Part shown: piece after piece, positions 42,421 to 51,014 of the stretch
Position numbering within the stretch: position 1 is the first letter of the stretch
Layout: each line of letters starts with the position of its first letter
From: Microglena sp. YARC
Lineage: Eukaryota > Chlorophyta > Chlorophyceae > Chlamydomonadales > Chlamydomonadaceae
Length of the DNA: 64,000 nt
Direction: 5' to 3'
Assembly: GCA_022414725.1 (NCBI GenBank)
Contig: JAJSRW010000068.1
Location: 1 to 64,000 of the forward strand
Program-made: the position numbers and the translations under genes
The notes under the pieces: model-generated
What the model was told of the DNA's origin: nothing
The model's input: only the letters and a program-made list of their open reading frames with translations
Databases searched by the model: none

Positions 42421-42469
42421 GCTGCTAACCAGCCCATCAAAGCCTCTGCCGCAAAGATAAGTGAATGAG
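42421..42469 (+). CDS. Candidate small terminal exon
   Basis: A pyrimidine-rich tract and TTGCTTGCAG acceptor precede 49 bp reading AANQPIKASAAKISE and TGA, followed by G|GTAAGCC. Good splice signals on both sides suggest an exon, but no homologous family is recognised and no partner exon was found upstream on this strand. It may be a chance match. Confidence 0.25.
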
Positions 42470-42571
42470 GTAAGCCTTGTCACTAGTTTGTTAGGATTTG
42501 ACGGTCCCAAGGTACTGCTTTCAAAGATTATGTTTGGAACGTTCGTAAAGACACACCGTATTATGCATATT

Positions 42572-42583
42572 TAGGGAGCGGCA

Positions 42584-42618
<35 letters not shown>

Positions 42619-42950
42619 AGCTGGGTAGCGCTACCTAGCGCTACTCGCGCTACCTGCCGTGCTCGCATAGCTGGTTTCGAGCTATTAATGACGGTAACTT
42701 GTCCTCAAAGTTGCTATTTGGTACCGATTTTGCATAGCTTTTCACAAGGAATCCGAATTTCGCACTCGCGAAGCGTGATTCCGTTCATACAGCAAGGTAA
42801 CCCGGAGCCTGTCGCGACCTACCCTTTCTCATGGTAAGATTTTCAATTGCTACTTCTGGCTAAGTTAGCTCCCAGCTATTAGGACTAACCCAGCTATTAG
42901 GACTATAAGTCCTACTTTTGGCCGCGGTTAGGGCTACCTGCCGCTCCCTA
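42572..42950. mobile_element. 379 bp hAT-like MITE with G run at its left end
   Basis: Terminal inverted repeats TAGGGAGCGGCAGG / CCTGCCGCTCCCTA are perfect. The flanks TGCATATT (42564-42571) and AGCATATT (42951-42958) match at 7 of 8 bases, as expected for an 8 bp hAT duplication. A ~35 bp G run follows the left end. The interior has GTAGCGCTACCTAGCGCTAC and a tandem CCAGCTATTAGGACTA pair; no transposase. Confidence 0.85.
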
Positions 42951-42960
42951 AGCATATTAC

Positions 42961-43144
42961 ATGGAAAGGGCTTGTCTTGGGTCAAGGGTCTTGGGTCCAG
43001 GGTCTTGGGTCAAGGGTCTTGGGTCAAATATGGCCTGTCTCTGCAACGCCATTGGAACTGGATCCTCGGTTTCACTGGGTTGTGTCGGGGGAGACCCACC
43101 TCCTGGGGTGAAACTCCTTTCACACATAAAACAAGTTGTATGCA
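42961..43144 (+). repeat. GGTCAAGGGTCTTG repeats and a dispersed ~90 bp repeat
   Basis: 42970-43027: four GGTCTTGGGTCAAGG units. 43047-43130: a copy of the CCATTCGAACTGAATCC / GACCCACCTCCTGGGGTGAA family also at 25.48, 29.39 and 29.89 kb. Confidence 0.6.
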
Positions 43145-43370
43145 GCGTCGCATGCGACGCTAAAATTTGGTGGAGAGTGTTCGCGACGGAGCGATAGGTG
43201 GCAAGGGAAGCGAGTTAGTTACGAGACCGTTGGCTGACGTGTCAGGCTTTGTATCGGTCAAACGGTCGCGGTCGGTCGGTAGGTCAGTCGGACAAATGGA
43301 CAAATGGGTAACCCTGGGGGCTCCCGCCCCCCAGAAGGGAGGGCGCCGCCACACAAAAAGGGCAATGTAA
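43145..43370 (+). repeat. Dispersed repeat, partner of 58015-58215
   Basis: GCGTCGCATGCGACGC palindrome, GGCTGACGTGTCAGGCTTTG, GGACAAATGG, GGGGGCTCCCGCCCCCCAGA, GGGAGGGCG. The minus strand of 58015-58215 has the same blocks in the same order. The ends are GCAGCG and CCGC/GGGC-like. The class is unknown, possibly a MITE with a different terminus. Confidence 0.55.
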
Positions 43371-43627
43371 TGCAATGTCATGTAATCGTCACTTTTCTTT
43401 CTTTGGGCAATGCGTCGGAACTTAAGAGACTCGGTGCGACCCCAGTGCGACGCGCTGTCCCCCTAGTTGGCCACACCTGGACTGTAAATGTACACACAGC
43501 CACCGGCCCTACCAGGACAACCCAGTTCTGGTACAGTGCTTGTAGCTATGATGTAGTCTGGCCAAGCTACAGGTCTTCTAACCAAAAAAACTTGCAGTTG
43601 TCTGATTTCGAGATTTCTGATTTCAAG

Positions 43628-43674
<47 letters not shown>

Positions 43675-43689
43675 ACACTCTGGCCCTAC
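43371..43689 (-). repeat. Duplicate of kinase exon donor end, C run and CA repeat
   Basis: 43504-43572 on the minus strand reads TAGCTACAAGCACTGTACCA, GAACTGGG..CCTG|GTAGGG, a diverged second copy of the 3' end and donor of the kinase exon at 43690-43806. Between the two copies are a ~33 bp C run (43628-43660) and (CA)n. The interval 43371-43500 shows no gene. Confidence 0.65.
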
Positions 43690-43806
43690 CTGGGCAATAC
43701 AATTCTGGTACAGTGCTTGTAGCTGTGGCGTGGTCTGGCCTAGGTTCAGGTGCTCAGGCCAAGGAGGTCGCAGGTTGCCAGCCTGGACACCGACGACGAT
43801 GTGACC
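43690..43806 (-). CDS. Protein kinase exon, subdomains X-XI
   Basis: The acceptor CACCCTTCAG|GGT and donor CCCAG|GTAGGG enclose 39 codons in phase 0. The frame reads GHIVVGVQAGNLRPPWPEHL then TTPQLQALYQNCIAQ. The G-V-x-x-G-x-x-R-P-x-W-P motif followed by L-x-x-L-Y-x-x-C is the standard subdomain X-XI signature of TKL/MAPKKK-like kinases. It follows the GLQQ end of the 44444-44554 exon and is completed by NPKNRP in the 40.48 kb exon. Its 3' end is duplicated downstream. Confidence 0.82.
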
Positions 43807-44160
43807 CTGAAGGGTGGAGGGTCATGGTCGTGGTGGGGTGGGGATAAGGTAGGTAGGCAGGTGGTGGAGGTCAGGTGGTGGGGATAAGGTGGGGTAGGGT
43901 GGGGTGGGGTGGAGGGCATGGTCGTGGTGTGGTGGGGGTAAGGTCGTGTGGTGTGGTGTGGGGGAAAGGTGTGGTGTGGTGGGGTTGGGGTAAGGTGTGG
44001 TGGGGTTGGGGTAAGGTGTGGTGGGGTTAAGATGGGGTGGGGGTAAGGTGGGGTGGGGGTAAGATAGTGGGGTAAGGTAGGTAGGCAGGCAAATAGGCAC
44101 ATAGGTAGGTAGGTAGATAGGCATGTAGATAGGTAGGCAAGTAGGCACACAGTCAGGTAG
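43807..44160. repeat. GGTGGGG(T)AAGGT and (AGGT)n arrays in kinase intron
   Basis: Units of GTGGGGTTGGGGTAAGGTGT and GGAGGGCATGGTCGTGGTGG, then (TAGGTAGGCA)n to 44160. It lies within the intron between the 44444-44554 and 43690-43806 exons. Confidence 0.75.
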
Positions 44161-44205
44161 GTATTTGTTAGATAGGCAGATAACTGTTGGTCATGACTTA
44201 GCCTG

Positions 44206-44416
44206 TTTCAGTGATACGATTGGTCTAGTGGTACACAAAATCGCTGAAACGAAGCGGGGTAGGGGGTTCGATTCCCCCTACGGTCACCCTGAGCGTTGCA
44301 GGTCGTTGTCAAGCGCAATGGTAGCTTGTCCAGTTGAGACGGTAGACCGTTCTCTACCCGCGTACGGCGGGTTCCCTTAATACCCTTAATAACACTTAAT
44401 ACGCCCCAACAGGCGT
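44206..44416 (+). mobile_element. SINE copy 4 with intact A and B boxes
   Basis: The head TTTCAGTGATACGATTGG has A box TGGTCTAGTGG (44221-44231) and B box GGTTCGATTCC (44265-44275) inside a perfect GGGGG/CCCCC T-arm stem. A 7 bp acceptor stem cannot be paired, so this is tRNA-like and not a working tRNA. The body (TGCAGGTCGTTGTCAAGCGC, AGCTTGTCCAGTTGAG, CCCGCGTACGGCGGG) matches the copies at 182, 10867 and 13813, and the end ACGCCCCAACAGGCGT is palindromic. It lies just downstream of a kinase exon. Confidence 0.75.
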
Positions 44417-44443
44417 AATTACTACTGTTTTGTTGGTCAATAC

Positions 44444-44554
44444 CTGCTGAAGTCCGGCATAGGGAGTGGAGCCTGTAAGCATCTCCCACATGATGATTCC
44501 AGTGGAGTAGATGTCTGACGCTTTTGACAAGTGTCCGCCGAAGACCTCGGGTGC
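44444..44554 (-). CDS. Protein kinase exon, subdomains VIII-X (APE)
   Basis: The acceptor TTCTCAACCCAAG|GCA and donor CAGCAG|GTATTG enclose 37 codons, phase 0: [40 protein letters not shown] closes the activation segment, D-x-Y-S-x-G is subdomain IX, and W-E-M-L-T-G-x-x-P-Y is typical of TKL kinases. It joins GTLIYM of the upstream exon to give GTLIYM-APE. The intron upstream on this strand holds three copies of the acceptor edge. Confidence 0.85.
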
Positions 44555-44857
44555 CTTGGGTTGAGAAGGGCAGGTAGTGGTGTGTGTGTGTGTGAGTGGT
44601 GGTGGTGGTGTGTGTATGGGGGGGGGGGGGCTGGGGGCTTGGGTAGGTGGGGGCGTGTGAGTTGAGAAGGGCAGGTAGTGGTGTGTGTGTGGGGTGTGGG
44701 GGGGGGCTTGGGTAGGTGGGGCTTGGCTGGGGTGCTGGGTTGAGAAGGGTAGGTAGTGGGGTGTGTGTAGGGCGTGTGGGGTGTGTGGGGCTTGGGTAGG
44801 TGAAGAACAAAATAAAGGTGGGCGTAGGGCAAGGAGGGATACCATACCATACCACAC

Positions 44858-44860
<3 letters not shown>
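44555..44860 (-). repeat. Array of kinase acceptor copies in GT-rich DNA
   Basis: GGGTTGAGAAGGGCAGGTAG (the complement of the exon acceptor region) occurs at about 44558, 44658 and 44738, with GGGCTTGGGTAGGTGGGG at 44637, 44706 and 44790. The units are separated by GTGTGTG and G runs. It is the acceptor-side counterpart of the Obg arrays. Confidence 0.7.
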
Positions 44861-44911
<51 letters not shown>

Positions 44912-44945
44912 GGTAAACGGTGATACACAACTGCATTGCGGTCCA

Positions 44946-45003
<58 letters not shown>

Positions 45004-45037
45004 GGTAAACGGTGATACACAACTGCATTGCGGTCCA

Positions 45038-45096
<59 letters not shown>

Positions 45097-45190
45097 AAAC
45101 GGCGATACACCATTGCATTGTGGTCCAGCCTCTGTCTGTCTGTCTGTCTGTCTCTGTCCCTCTGTCTCTCTTCTGAGAAAGCATACCTAC
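44861..45190. repeat. (TC)n tracts with a 44 bp spacer, ~100 bp unit
   Basis: Three (TC)n tracts of 40-60 bp are separated by TCTGGTAAACGGTGATACAC, AACTGCATTGCGGTCCAGCA; a third spacer (45092-45130) leads to (TCTG)n. On the minus strand the spacer gives [13 protein letters not shown], but no kinase motif fits, so it is treated as a repeat. Confidence 0.8.
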
Positions 45191-45271
45191 CATATAGATG
45201 AGAGTCCCCTTTGCCGAGCCTGACATAGCATTGGAACCTGACACTACTCGAGACAGTCCGTAGTCAATAAG
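45191..45271 (-). CDS. Protein kinase exon, activation loop (DYG)
   Basis: The acceptor CTGCCCCACAG|CTT and donor ATATG|GTAGGT enclose 27 codons, phase 0: [33 protein letters not shown] takes the place of the usual DFG-L-S/A-R, with the metal-binding Asp and the Gly kept, and GTLIYM precedes the APE exon. A Tyr at DFG+1 is uncommon but known in functional kinases. The three upstream copies of this exon edge have DYE instead, so only this one keeps the Gly. Confidence 0.85.
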
Positions 45272-45735
45272 CTGTGGGGCAGTGGAATGGGTGGAGGTGG
45301 AGGTGGAGTTGAGTAGAGTCGACAGCTACAGAAAAAATAGATTTTAATGTCTAATTGTTTCCAGGGTTTATATGTGTTGAATTTATTACTTGTACTACTC
45401 GAGACAGTTCGCAGTCAAAAGCTGTGGGGCAGTGGAATGGGTGGAGGTGGAGGTGGAGGTGAGTCGAGCCGACAGGGAGTAATAGTACTTAGGGAAAAAA
45501 GAAATATTACAGTTGTACTACTCGAGACAGTTCGTAGTCAACAAGCTGTGGGGCAGTGGAATGGGTGGAGGTGGAGGTGGAGGTGAGTCGAGTCGACAGG
45601 GAGTAATAGTACTTAGGGAAAAAAGAACTAGTACAGTTGTACTACTCGAGACAGTTCGTAGTCAATAAGCTGTGGGGCAGTGGAATGGGTGGAGGTGGAG
45701 GTGGAGGTGAGTCGAGTCGACAGCTACAGAAAAAC
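45272..45735 (-). repeat. Three extra copies of the DYG exon acceptor and start
   Basis: At about 45391-45430, 45514-45556 and 45637-45680 the minus strand reads CTGCCCCACAG|CTTATTGAC (first copy CTTTTGACTGC) then TGTCTCGAGTAGTAC. The intervening ~125 bp unit includes GGTGGAGGTGGAGGTGGAGG and GTCGAGTCGACAG. All copies have the acceptor; none continues beyond about 12 codons. Confidence 0.85.
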
Positions 45736-46213
45736 AATTGTTTTGGAACTCTATCATCTTCGGAGTTGGTATATGGTTAGACATGGCTTTAATCGACCTG
45801 TAGTCAAGAGGAAAGGGTCAGAAATTAAGTATCAAAATTGAGAAATGGTTGGGTGAGCTGAGCCCCTTGGGTTACACCCAGGGCAGGTACTTGGGCAAGA
45901 TCTTCGGATGAGAGAGTTACGAAATAAAATTGGATGGCCCCAAGAGTTGGTATATGGTTAGATATGGCTTAAACCGACCTATAGCCAAAAGGAAAGGGCC
46001 AGAAATTAAGTATACAAAATTTGAGAAATGGTTGGGTGAGCTGAGCCCATCAAATCACTGACTAAGGCACTGGGTAAGACCAGGGAGACAGACAAACAAA
46101 ACATCAGACAACGGGGTGACTCAATAGAAAAAAAAGAAAAAAAACCGACTAAGGCACTGGGTAAGAACGTGACAGACAAACAAAACATCAGACAATGGGG
46201 TGACTCAATACTT
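45736..46213. repeat. Two-copy ~190 bp repeat, no exon assigned
   Basis: TTGGTATATGGTTAGACATG, GACCTGTAGTCAAGAGGAAA, GGTCAGAAATTAAGTAT, GAGAAATGGTTGGGTGAGCT occurs at 45767-45860 and 45947-46045; GACTAAGGCACTGGGTAAGA with GACAGACAAACAAAACATCA occurs at 46058 and 46145. An exon linking HGDIKPAN to LIDYG should lie between here and 49.08 kb, but I could not identify it. Confidence 0.5.
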
Positions 46214-46863
46214 TAGGGAATGGCAATATGATATCATGTCATCATATGGCGCAGGCAGTCTGACTAGGCTAAAGTGACCAATTATAGACAATATCATATG
46301 ATGCAGTTGGTATGGTATCATACTTGCCTTTGGTCAACATAATATGATATGCAGGGTCCCTATACACATACCACCACCATCATACAATCTCATTGGTCAA
46401 CATTATATGATATACGGGGTCCTTATACACTTACCACCACCATCATACAATCTCATTGGTCAAAATTATATGATATGCAGGGTCCCTATACACATACCAC
46501 CACCATCATACAATATCATTGGTCAACATTATATGATATACAGGGTCCCTATACACATACCACCACCATCATACAATATCATTGGTCAACATTATATGAT
46601 ATGCCAGGCCCTACATACATACCACCACCATCATACGATATCATTGGTCAACATAATATGATAATGCCGGTTCCTAAAAACATACCACCACCATCAGATG
46701 ATGCCATTGGTCAACATAATATGATATGCCAGGCTCTACACACATACCACCACCATCATACGATATCATTGGTCAACATAATATGATAATGCCGGTCCGT
46801 TTAAACATACCACCACCATCATATGATGTCATTGGTCAACATAATATGATATGCCGGTCCCTA
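46214..46863. mobile_element. MITE whose right end is amplified into a ~62 bp array
   Basis: The MITE body 46214-46362 (TAGGGAATGGCAATATGATA; TTTGGTCAACATAATATGAT; GCAGGGTCCCTA) is followed by eight more copies of CATTGGTCAACATTATATGA, TATGCAGGGTCCCTA joined to TACACATACCACCACCATCA. Each unit carries a MITE right terminus. The array ends at 46863 with GGTCCCTA. No target duplication spans the array. Confidence 0.8.
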
Positions 46864-47780
46864 GGCACAAGGAGGGTAGTAGGCACACGAAGGTCACCGG
46901 GAGATCCTGACCCACGACCAATCACACCTGCAACACTGGCATTACACTGACCAGTCACTTGTCAACCACCTCTCAACCACCATTCACCTCTCAGCCACCT
47001 CTTAACCACCAGTCACCTCTCAACCACCTCTTAACCACCAGTCACCTCTCAACCACCAGTCACCTCTTGACCCCCTCCCTCCCTTCACCCATTAACTCCT
47101 CACCCTTCAACCCCGTACCGCCTGTCACCCGTTAACTCCTCACACGTCAACCCCGTACCGCCTGTCACCCGTTAACTCCTCACCCATTAAACCCGTACCG
47201 CCTGTCACCCGTTAACTCCTCATCCGTCAACCCCGTACCGCCTGTCACCCGTTAACTCCTCACCCATTAAACCCCGTACCGCCTGTCACCCGTTAACTCC
47301 TCACCTGTCAACCCCGTACCGCCTGTCACCCGTTAACTCCTCACCCATTAAACCCCGTACCGCCTGTCACCCGTTAACTCCTCACCCGTCAACCCCGTAC
47401 CGCCTGTCAACCGTCTACCCCTCACCTTTTAACCCCATACCGCCTGTCAACCGTCTACCCCTCACCATTTAACCCCGTACCGCCTGTCACGCGTTAACTC
47501 CTCACCCGTCAACCCCGTACCGCCTGTCACCCGTCTACCCCTCACCTTTCAACCCCGTACCGCCTCTCATCCGTTAACTCCTCACTTGTCAACCCCGTAC
47601 CGCCTGTCACCCGTTAACTCCTCACCCCTTAACCCCGTACCCACACACCAGTCACCTCTTAACCCCGCCACCTGTTAACCCCGTACCCACACACCTGTTA
47701 ACCCCCTCCCCCTGTCACCCGATAACCTTCCCTCACCCCTTAACCCCGTACCCACACACCTGGACAGCGAATCCTCTTCG
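46864..47780. repeat. CCGCCTGTCACCCGTTAACTC minisatellite
   Basis: 46940-47070: CACCTCTCAACCACC units. 47100-47760: 33 bp units CCCGTACCGCCTGTCACCCG plus TTAACTCCTCACC, with a weak 66 bp alternation (CACCCATTAAA versus CACCCGTCAA). No exon is seen. Confidence 0.8.
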
Positions 47781-48580
47781 GTCACTTCTAGATCCCTTGA
47801 GCAACCTGCAAGGCAGGCGGGTGGATGAGTGAGGGGGGATATTGGTGCTTCGTGCTTATTGGATATGAGGGGGGATGTCGGTGCGTATTGGGTGGCTGTT
47901 GGGTGGTTATTGGGAGGCTGTTGGGTGGCAGGCGGGTGGATGAGTGAGGGGGGATATTGGTGCTTAGTGCTTATTGGATATGAGGGGGGATGTTGGTGCG
48001 TATTGGGTGGCTGTTGGGTGGTTACTGGGTGGCTGTTGGGTGGCAGGCGGGTGGATGAGTGAGGGGGGATATTGGTGCTTAGTGCTTATTGGATATGAGG
48101 GGGGATGTTGGTGCGTATTGGGTGGCTGTTGGGTGGTTATTGGGTGGCTGTTGGGTGGCAGGCGGGTGGATGAGTGAGGGGGGATATTGGTACCCACTGG
48201 GTGGCTGTTGGGTGGTCATTGGGTGGCTGGCGGGTGGATGTGTGAGGGGGGATGTTGGTGCTCGCTGGGTGGCTGTTGGGTGGCTGTTGGGTGGTTGTTG
48301 GGTGGCTGGCGGGTAGGTGAGTGAGGGGGGATATTGGTACTCACTGGGTGGCAGGCGGGTGGATGAGTGAGGGGGGATGTTGGTGCGTATTGGGTGGTTG
48401 TTGGGTGGTTACTGGGTGGATTTTGTGGGAAGTGGGTGGATGAGTAAGGGGGGATATTGGTGCTTATTGGGTGTGTGGGTGTGGTGTGGGGGTGTGAGGG
48501 GGGATATTGGGTAGATGTTGTGTGGATGTTGGTGGTTATTGAATGGATGAGTGAGGTAGGATATTGGTGACTATTGAGTG
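47781..48580. repeat. ~115 bp tandem repeat (GAGGGGGGATATTGGTG)
   Basis: Six or seven units containing GGCGGGTGGATGAGTGAGGG, GGGATATTGGTGCTTAGTGC, GGATATGAGGGGGGATGTTG and several GGGTGGCTGTTGGGTGG sub-repeats. The later units are shorter. It lies within the kinase intron. Confidence 0.85.
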
Positions 48581-48722
48581 CAGGGTACTACATGACGCAA
48601 TTTTGTAAGCCCCCTCTGGGCGCAGCTCGCAGGTTTCTGTTTTCAGTTTAGTCAAAAGTGCAACCCAAAAGGAGGCAGTTGCGTCAAAAGCGCGACCCAA
48701 AATGACTAAATGTAGCACCCTG
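48581..48722. mobile_element. 142 bp MITE with CAGGGT termini
   Basis: Left CAGGGTACTACATGACGC, right TGACTAAATGTAGCACCCTG. The interior has CCCCCTCTGGGCGCAGC like the 41211 element, and AAAAGTGCAACCC / AAAAGCGCGACCC repeats. Flanks ATTGAGTG and ATTAGGTA agree only partly. Confidence 0.65.
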
Positions 48723-49079
48723 ATTAGGTAGCTGTTTGGTGGATGTTGGGAGGATATTGGGGCAAGGGGGTGAATAGGTGAAGGAGGGTGAGGGGGTTCA
48801 GGGGGTGAAAAGGGTGAGGGGGGTGAATGGGTGAGGGGGGGGGCGAAGGGGGTCAATGGGTGCAGGGGCGAGGGGGTGCAGGGGGTGAGAGAATAAGCCT
48901 GTCATCCCCCCCACAAACACCCCCCACCCCCCCTTCCCCCAACTGGTGCACTAGAACCAACCCTGGCACCCCCCCCCCCCCCCATGGCCCTCCCAGTCCC
49001 CTCTCCTCTCCCTCCTCTCTCCCTTTCTCCCTCCCCTGCTCCCCCTCCCCTCCCCCTTCTCTCACACCCGTCAACTTAC
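48723..49079. repeat. G-rich then C/T-rich low complexity
   Basis: GGGGGTGAANGGGTGAGGG repeats to 48890, then CCCCCCACA and CCCTCTCCTCTCC tracts. The pyrimidine tract ends at CTCACACCCGTCAACTTAC, the complement of the donor of the kinase catalytic-loop exon. Confidence 0.65.
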
Positions 49080-49172
49080 ACATTGGCAGGCTTGATGTCG
49101 CTATGCACCACATCCAGTCGGTGGATAGGCCCTGCAACATCCCCCTGACTGTGTGGAGCATGGCGCGGTACC
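49080..49172 (-). CDS. Kinase catalytic-loop exon copy, cut by element B
   Basis: The minus strand reads CATGCTCCACACAGTCAGG through GTGCATAGCGACATCAAGCC, TGCCAATGT|GTAAGT, i.e. A-M-L-H-T-V-R-G-M-L-Q-G-L then, one frame over, HRLDVVHSDIKPANV. HSDIKPAN is the HRDLKxxN catalytic loop (Asp base, Asn metal ligand) with Ser for Arg. The frame change falls between the two halves. Retrotransposon B inserted at GGTACC just upstream of the A-M-L codons; the interrupted copy resumes at 55841. Better copies lie at 55.9-56.4 kb. Confidence 0.6.
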
Positions 49173-49369
49173 TGTCAGCTTTAGCTGTTCGTTGGTTCTA
49201 CCTGTCCTATTGGCTACGCAACCTATCGCGTCTGTCCTTCCCCGTAACCTAAGGGTTCCGGGGTTTGCCGTCAGGACTCCTCTCTCAAGAGGCGTCCCTC
49301 GGCTCTTTTAACTGTCCAGTTGTCTAAACACTTCGTTCCTGGTCTCCTCACGTCCTCTGAACTCTGTCA
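49173..49369 (+). repeat. 5' LTR of element B
   Basis: 197 bp, TGTCAGCTTTAGCTGTTCG to CTCTGTCA. It differs from the 208 bp right LTR almost only by single-base length changes in short runs, a pattern more like sequencing error than age. Confidence 0.9.
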
Positions 49370-49433
49370 GGTTATAGGTCTCATCAGTTGCGCTAAAGCG
49401 TACGCCACTGCGGACGTTGAGAAGCTCGGCATC

Positions 49434-51014
49434 ATGTCGTCAGTCAACCTGTCGATGATTAAGGACCTCGCCAAACTCGACTACGAGAATTACGAGGAGT
49501 GGCTGTTCAATGTCATTCCTGCGTTACGTTTGGCGAACCTTGGCAACCATGTTGTCCCGAGCGCTGTGCCTGCAGTTGCACAGTGGCTACAACGTCGTGT
49601 TACGGCTGGATCGACCCTCCCGACAACAAGCGGGAGCGCCTTCAACCATGCGGTCAATGTGGACACGCGCTGGCGGGGTAAACCTGGCCGGCCATTTCAT
49701 CGCTCTATTTCTCCGCCCAGGGGCTCTGCCCACGCTGGAGGAGCCGGACCTTCGGCATCGTCTGTGACCGCTGGAGTCCTCGCTGCCGGTGGCTCTGTTT
49801 CAATGAGGACCTTCGGCCCTACAGGAAGCTCCGGCAGGCCTACTCCTGCCGATCTGGAGGAGCGAGCTAGGAACGAGCCTCTCCCTGAGGACTCGTCTGA
49901 GGACTCTTCTGTGACAGGCATTGCTGGTGAAGAAGGTGGAGGTGAACCGGGGATTGATACTGAGAATGCCGCCAGGCGTTCTTGGGTCAATCCCCTCGCG
50001 GGTAAGACGTCCGCGAGTGCAGTGCTCAAGTGGGATTTGAGGGGTGACCCTGATTTGATTCCGTTGACGGAGGAAGAGATGGATAGGAATGTAGAGGCGT
50101 ACCGAGTTGAACTGAATCAGCAGATGTCAAAATTGCAGCGCCTCAAGCAGGCTTCTAGGACACCCCTGCCTCCTGTTGACTTTCATTTCCCTGATCGTGT
50201 TTCTGATGCTGAGGCCATCAGGGCTCTAGATGGGGCTGAGGCCAGGCTTAGGTTACATGATGGCTCTGATGTGTGGGTTAGCAATGAGGAAAAGGCTTTT
50301 TCCTACATGTTACTCACAATGAGCAAGGAGTTACAGGAGGTCTTTAGGCACTATGGTTCTTGTCAGGAGATCTATGATGAGGTGGAGTCGTGGGCAGTGC
50401 AGCATGCTCGTAGATTGGGACCGAAACTGGTAGCTGATTTGAGGGCGGTTCAGATGACCTACTCTGAATCCCCTACAACCTATTTCAATAGGGTGAAAAG
50501 GTTGGCACTCATGCTACTCAAATCGGGTACAACAGTTTCCGAATTTCAATGTATTGAGATCGCGATCGCTGGTGCATCTCATCCTCGATTTTCTGGTTTG
50601 CTGACCATGTTCAGTGGTCCTGAGTTTGTTGAGAATCAGATCACGTTTGCTGAAGTGCAATATCGTTATGAGTCCATAGACACAGCAAACCAGAGGCTGC
50701 TGTCTAATCACCCTCACTACCCACCATGGGTCAAATCAACCCCCACTCACCTACCCTCCCCTTTGCCAGCAATGGCTGCTGCAGGATTACCTCAGGGCAG
50801 TGGAGTGCCGCAGTGCATCTACTGCCCTCGCCCTGGACACGCTTCGGAAACTTGCTGGACGCAGTTCCCGAAGCTTCGCCCTCGTGGTGCTGCTCGTGGA
50901 GGTCGTGGCGGTCAGAAGAAGCCACCACCACGAGGTGGAGGAGGAGCTGCACCAGTCAGCCGTGCTGAATATACCGCATTGATGGCTCAGATGGCTCTAC
51001 TTGCAAAGAAGTGA
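49434..51014 (+). CDS. gag: Gag protein of element B
   Basis: The ATG at 49434 (ATCATGTCGTCA) is the first after the LTR and primer-binding site; the frame is open further upstream into the LTR. The protein is 526 residues. The N-terminus MSSVNLSMIKDLAKLD, YENYEEWLFNVIPALR resembles the LxGxNYxxW start of Copia gag. A Pro/Ser-rich middle is followed by a helical region (VADLRAVQMTYSESPTTYFN) and a CCHC zinc knuckle CIYCPRPGHASETC near the end, then a Gly/Arg-rich tail (PRGAARGGRGG). It ends TGA at 51012-51014, overlapping pol. The role is the virus-like particle and RNA binding. Confidence 0.85.
   Translation: MSSVNLSMIKDLAKLDYENYEEWLFNVIPALRLANLGNHVVPSAVPAVAQWLQRRVTAGSTLPTTSGSAFNHAVNVDTRWRGKPGRPFHRSISPPRGSAHAGGAGPSASSVTAGVLAAGGSVSMRTFGPTGSSGRPTPADLEERARNEPLPEDSSEDSSVTGIAGEEGGGEPGIDTENAARRSWVNPLAGKTSASAVLKWDLRGDPDLIPLTEEEMDRNVEAYRVELNQQMSKLQRLKQASRTPLPPVDFHFPDRVSDAEAIRALDGAEARLRLHDGSDVWVSNEEKAFSYMLLTMSKELQEVFRHYGSCQEIYDEVESWAVQHARRLGPKLVADLRAVQMTYSESPTTYFNRVKRLALMLLKSGTTVSEFQCIEIAIAGASHPRFSGLLTMFSGPEFVENQITFAEVQYRYESIDTANQRLLSNHPHYPPWVKSTPTHLPSPLPAMAAAGLPQGSGVPQCIYCPRPGHASETCWTQFPKLRPRGAARGGRGGQKKPPPRGGGGAAPVSRAEYTALMAQMALLAKK

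Noticed and set aside
44214..44287. A functional tRNA gene at the head of the 44 kb SINE
   Set aside because: A and B boxes and the T stem are perfect, but no 7 bp acceptor stem can be paired and no anticodon arm is clear, so it is a tRNA-like SINE head.
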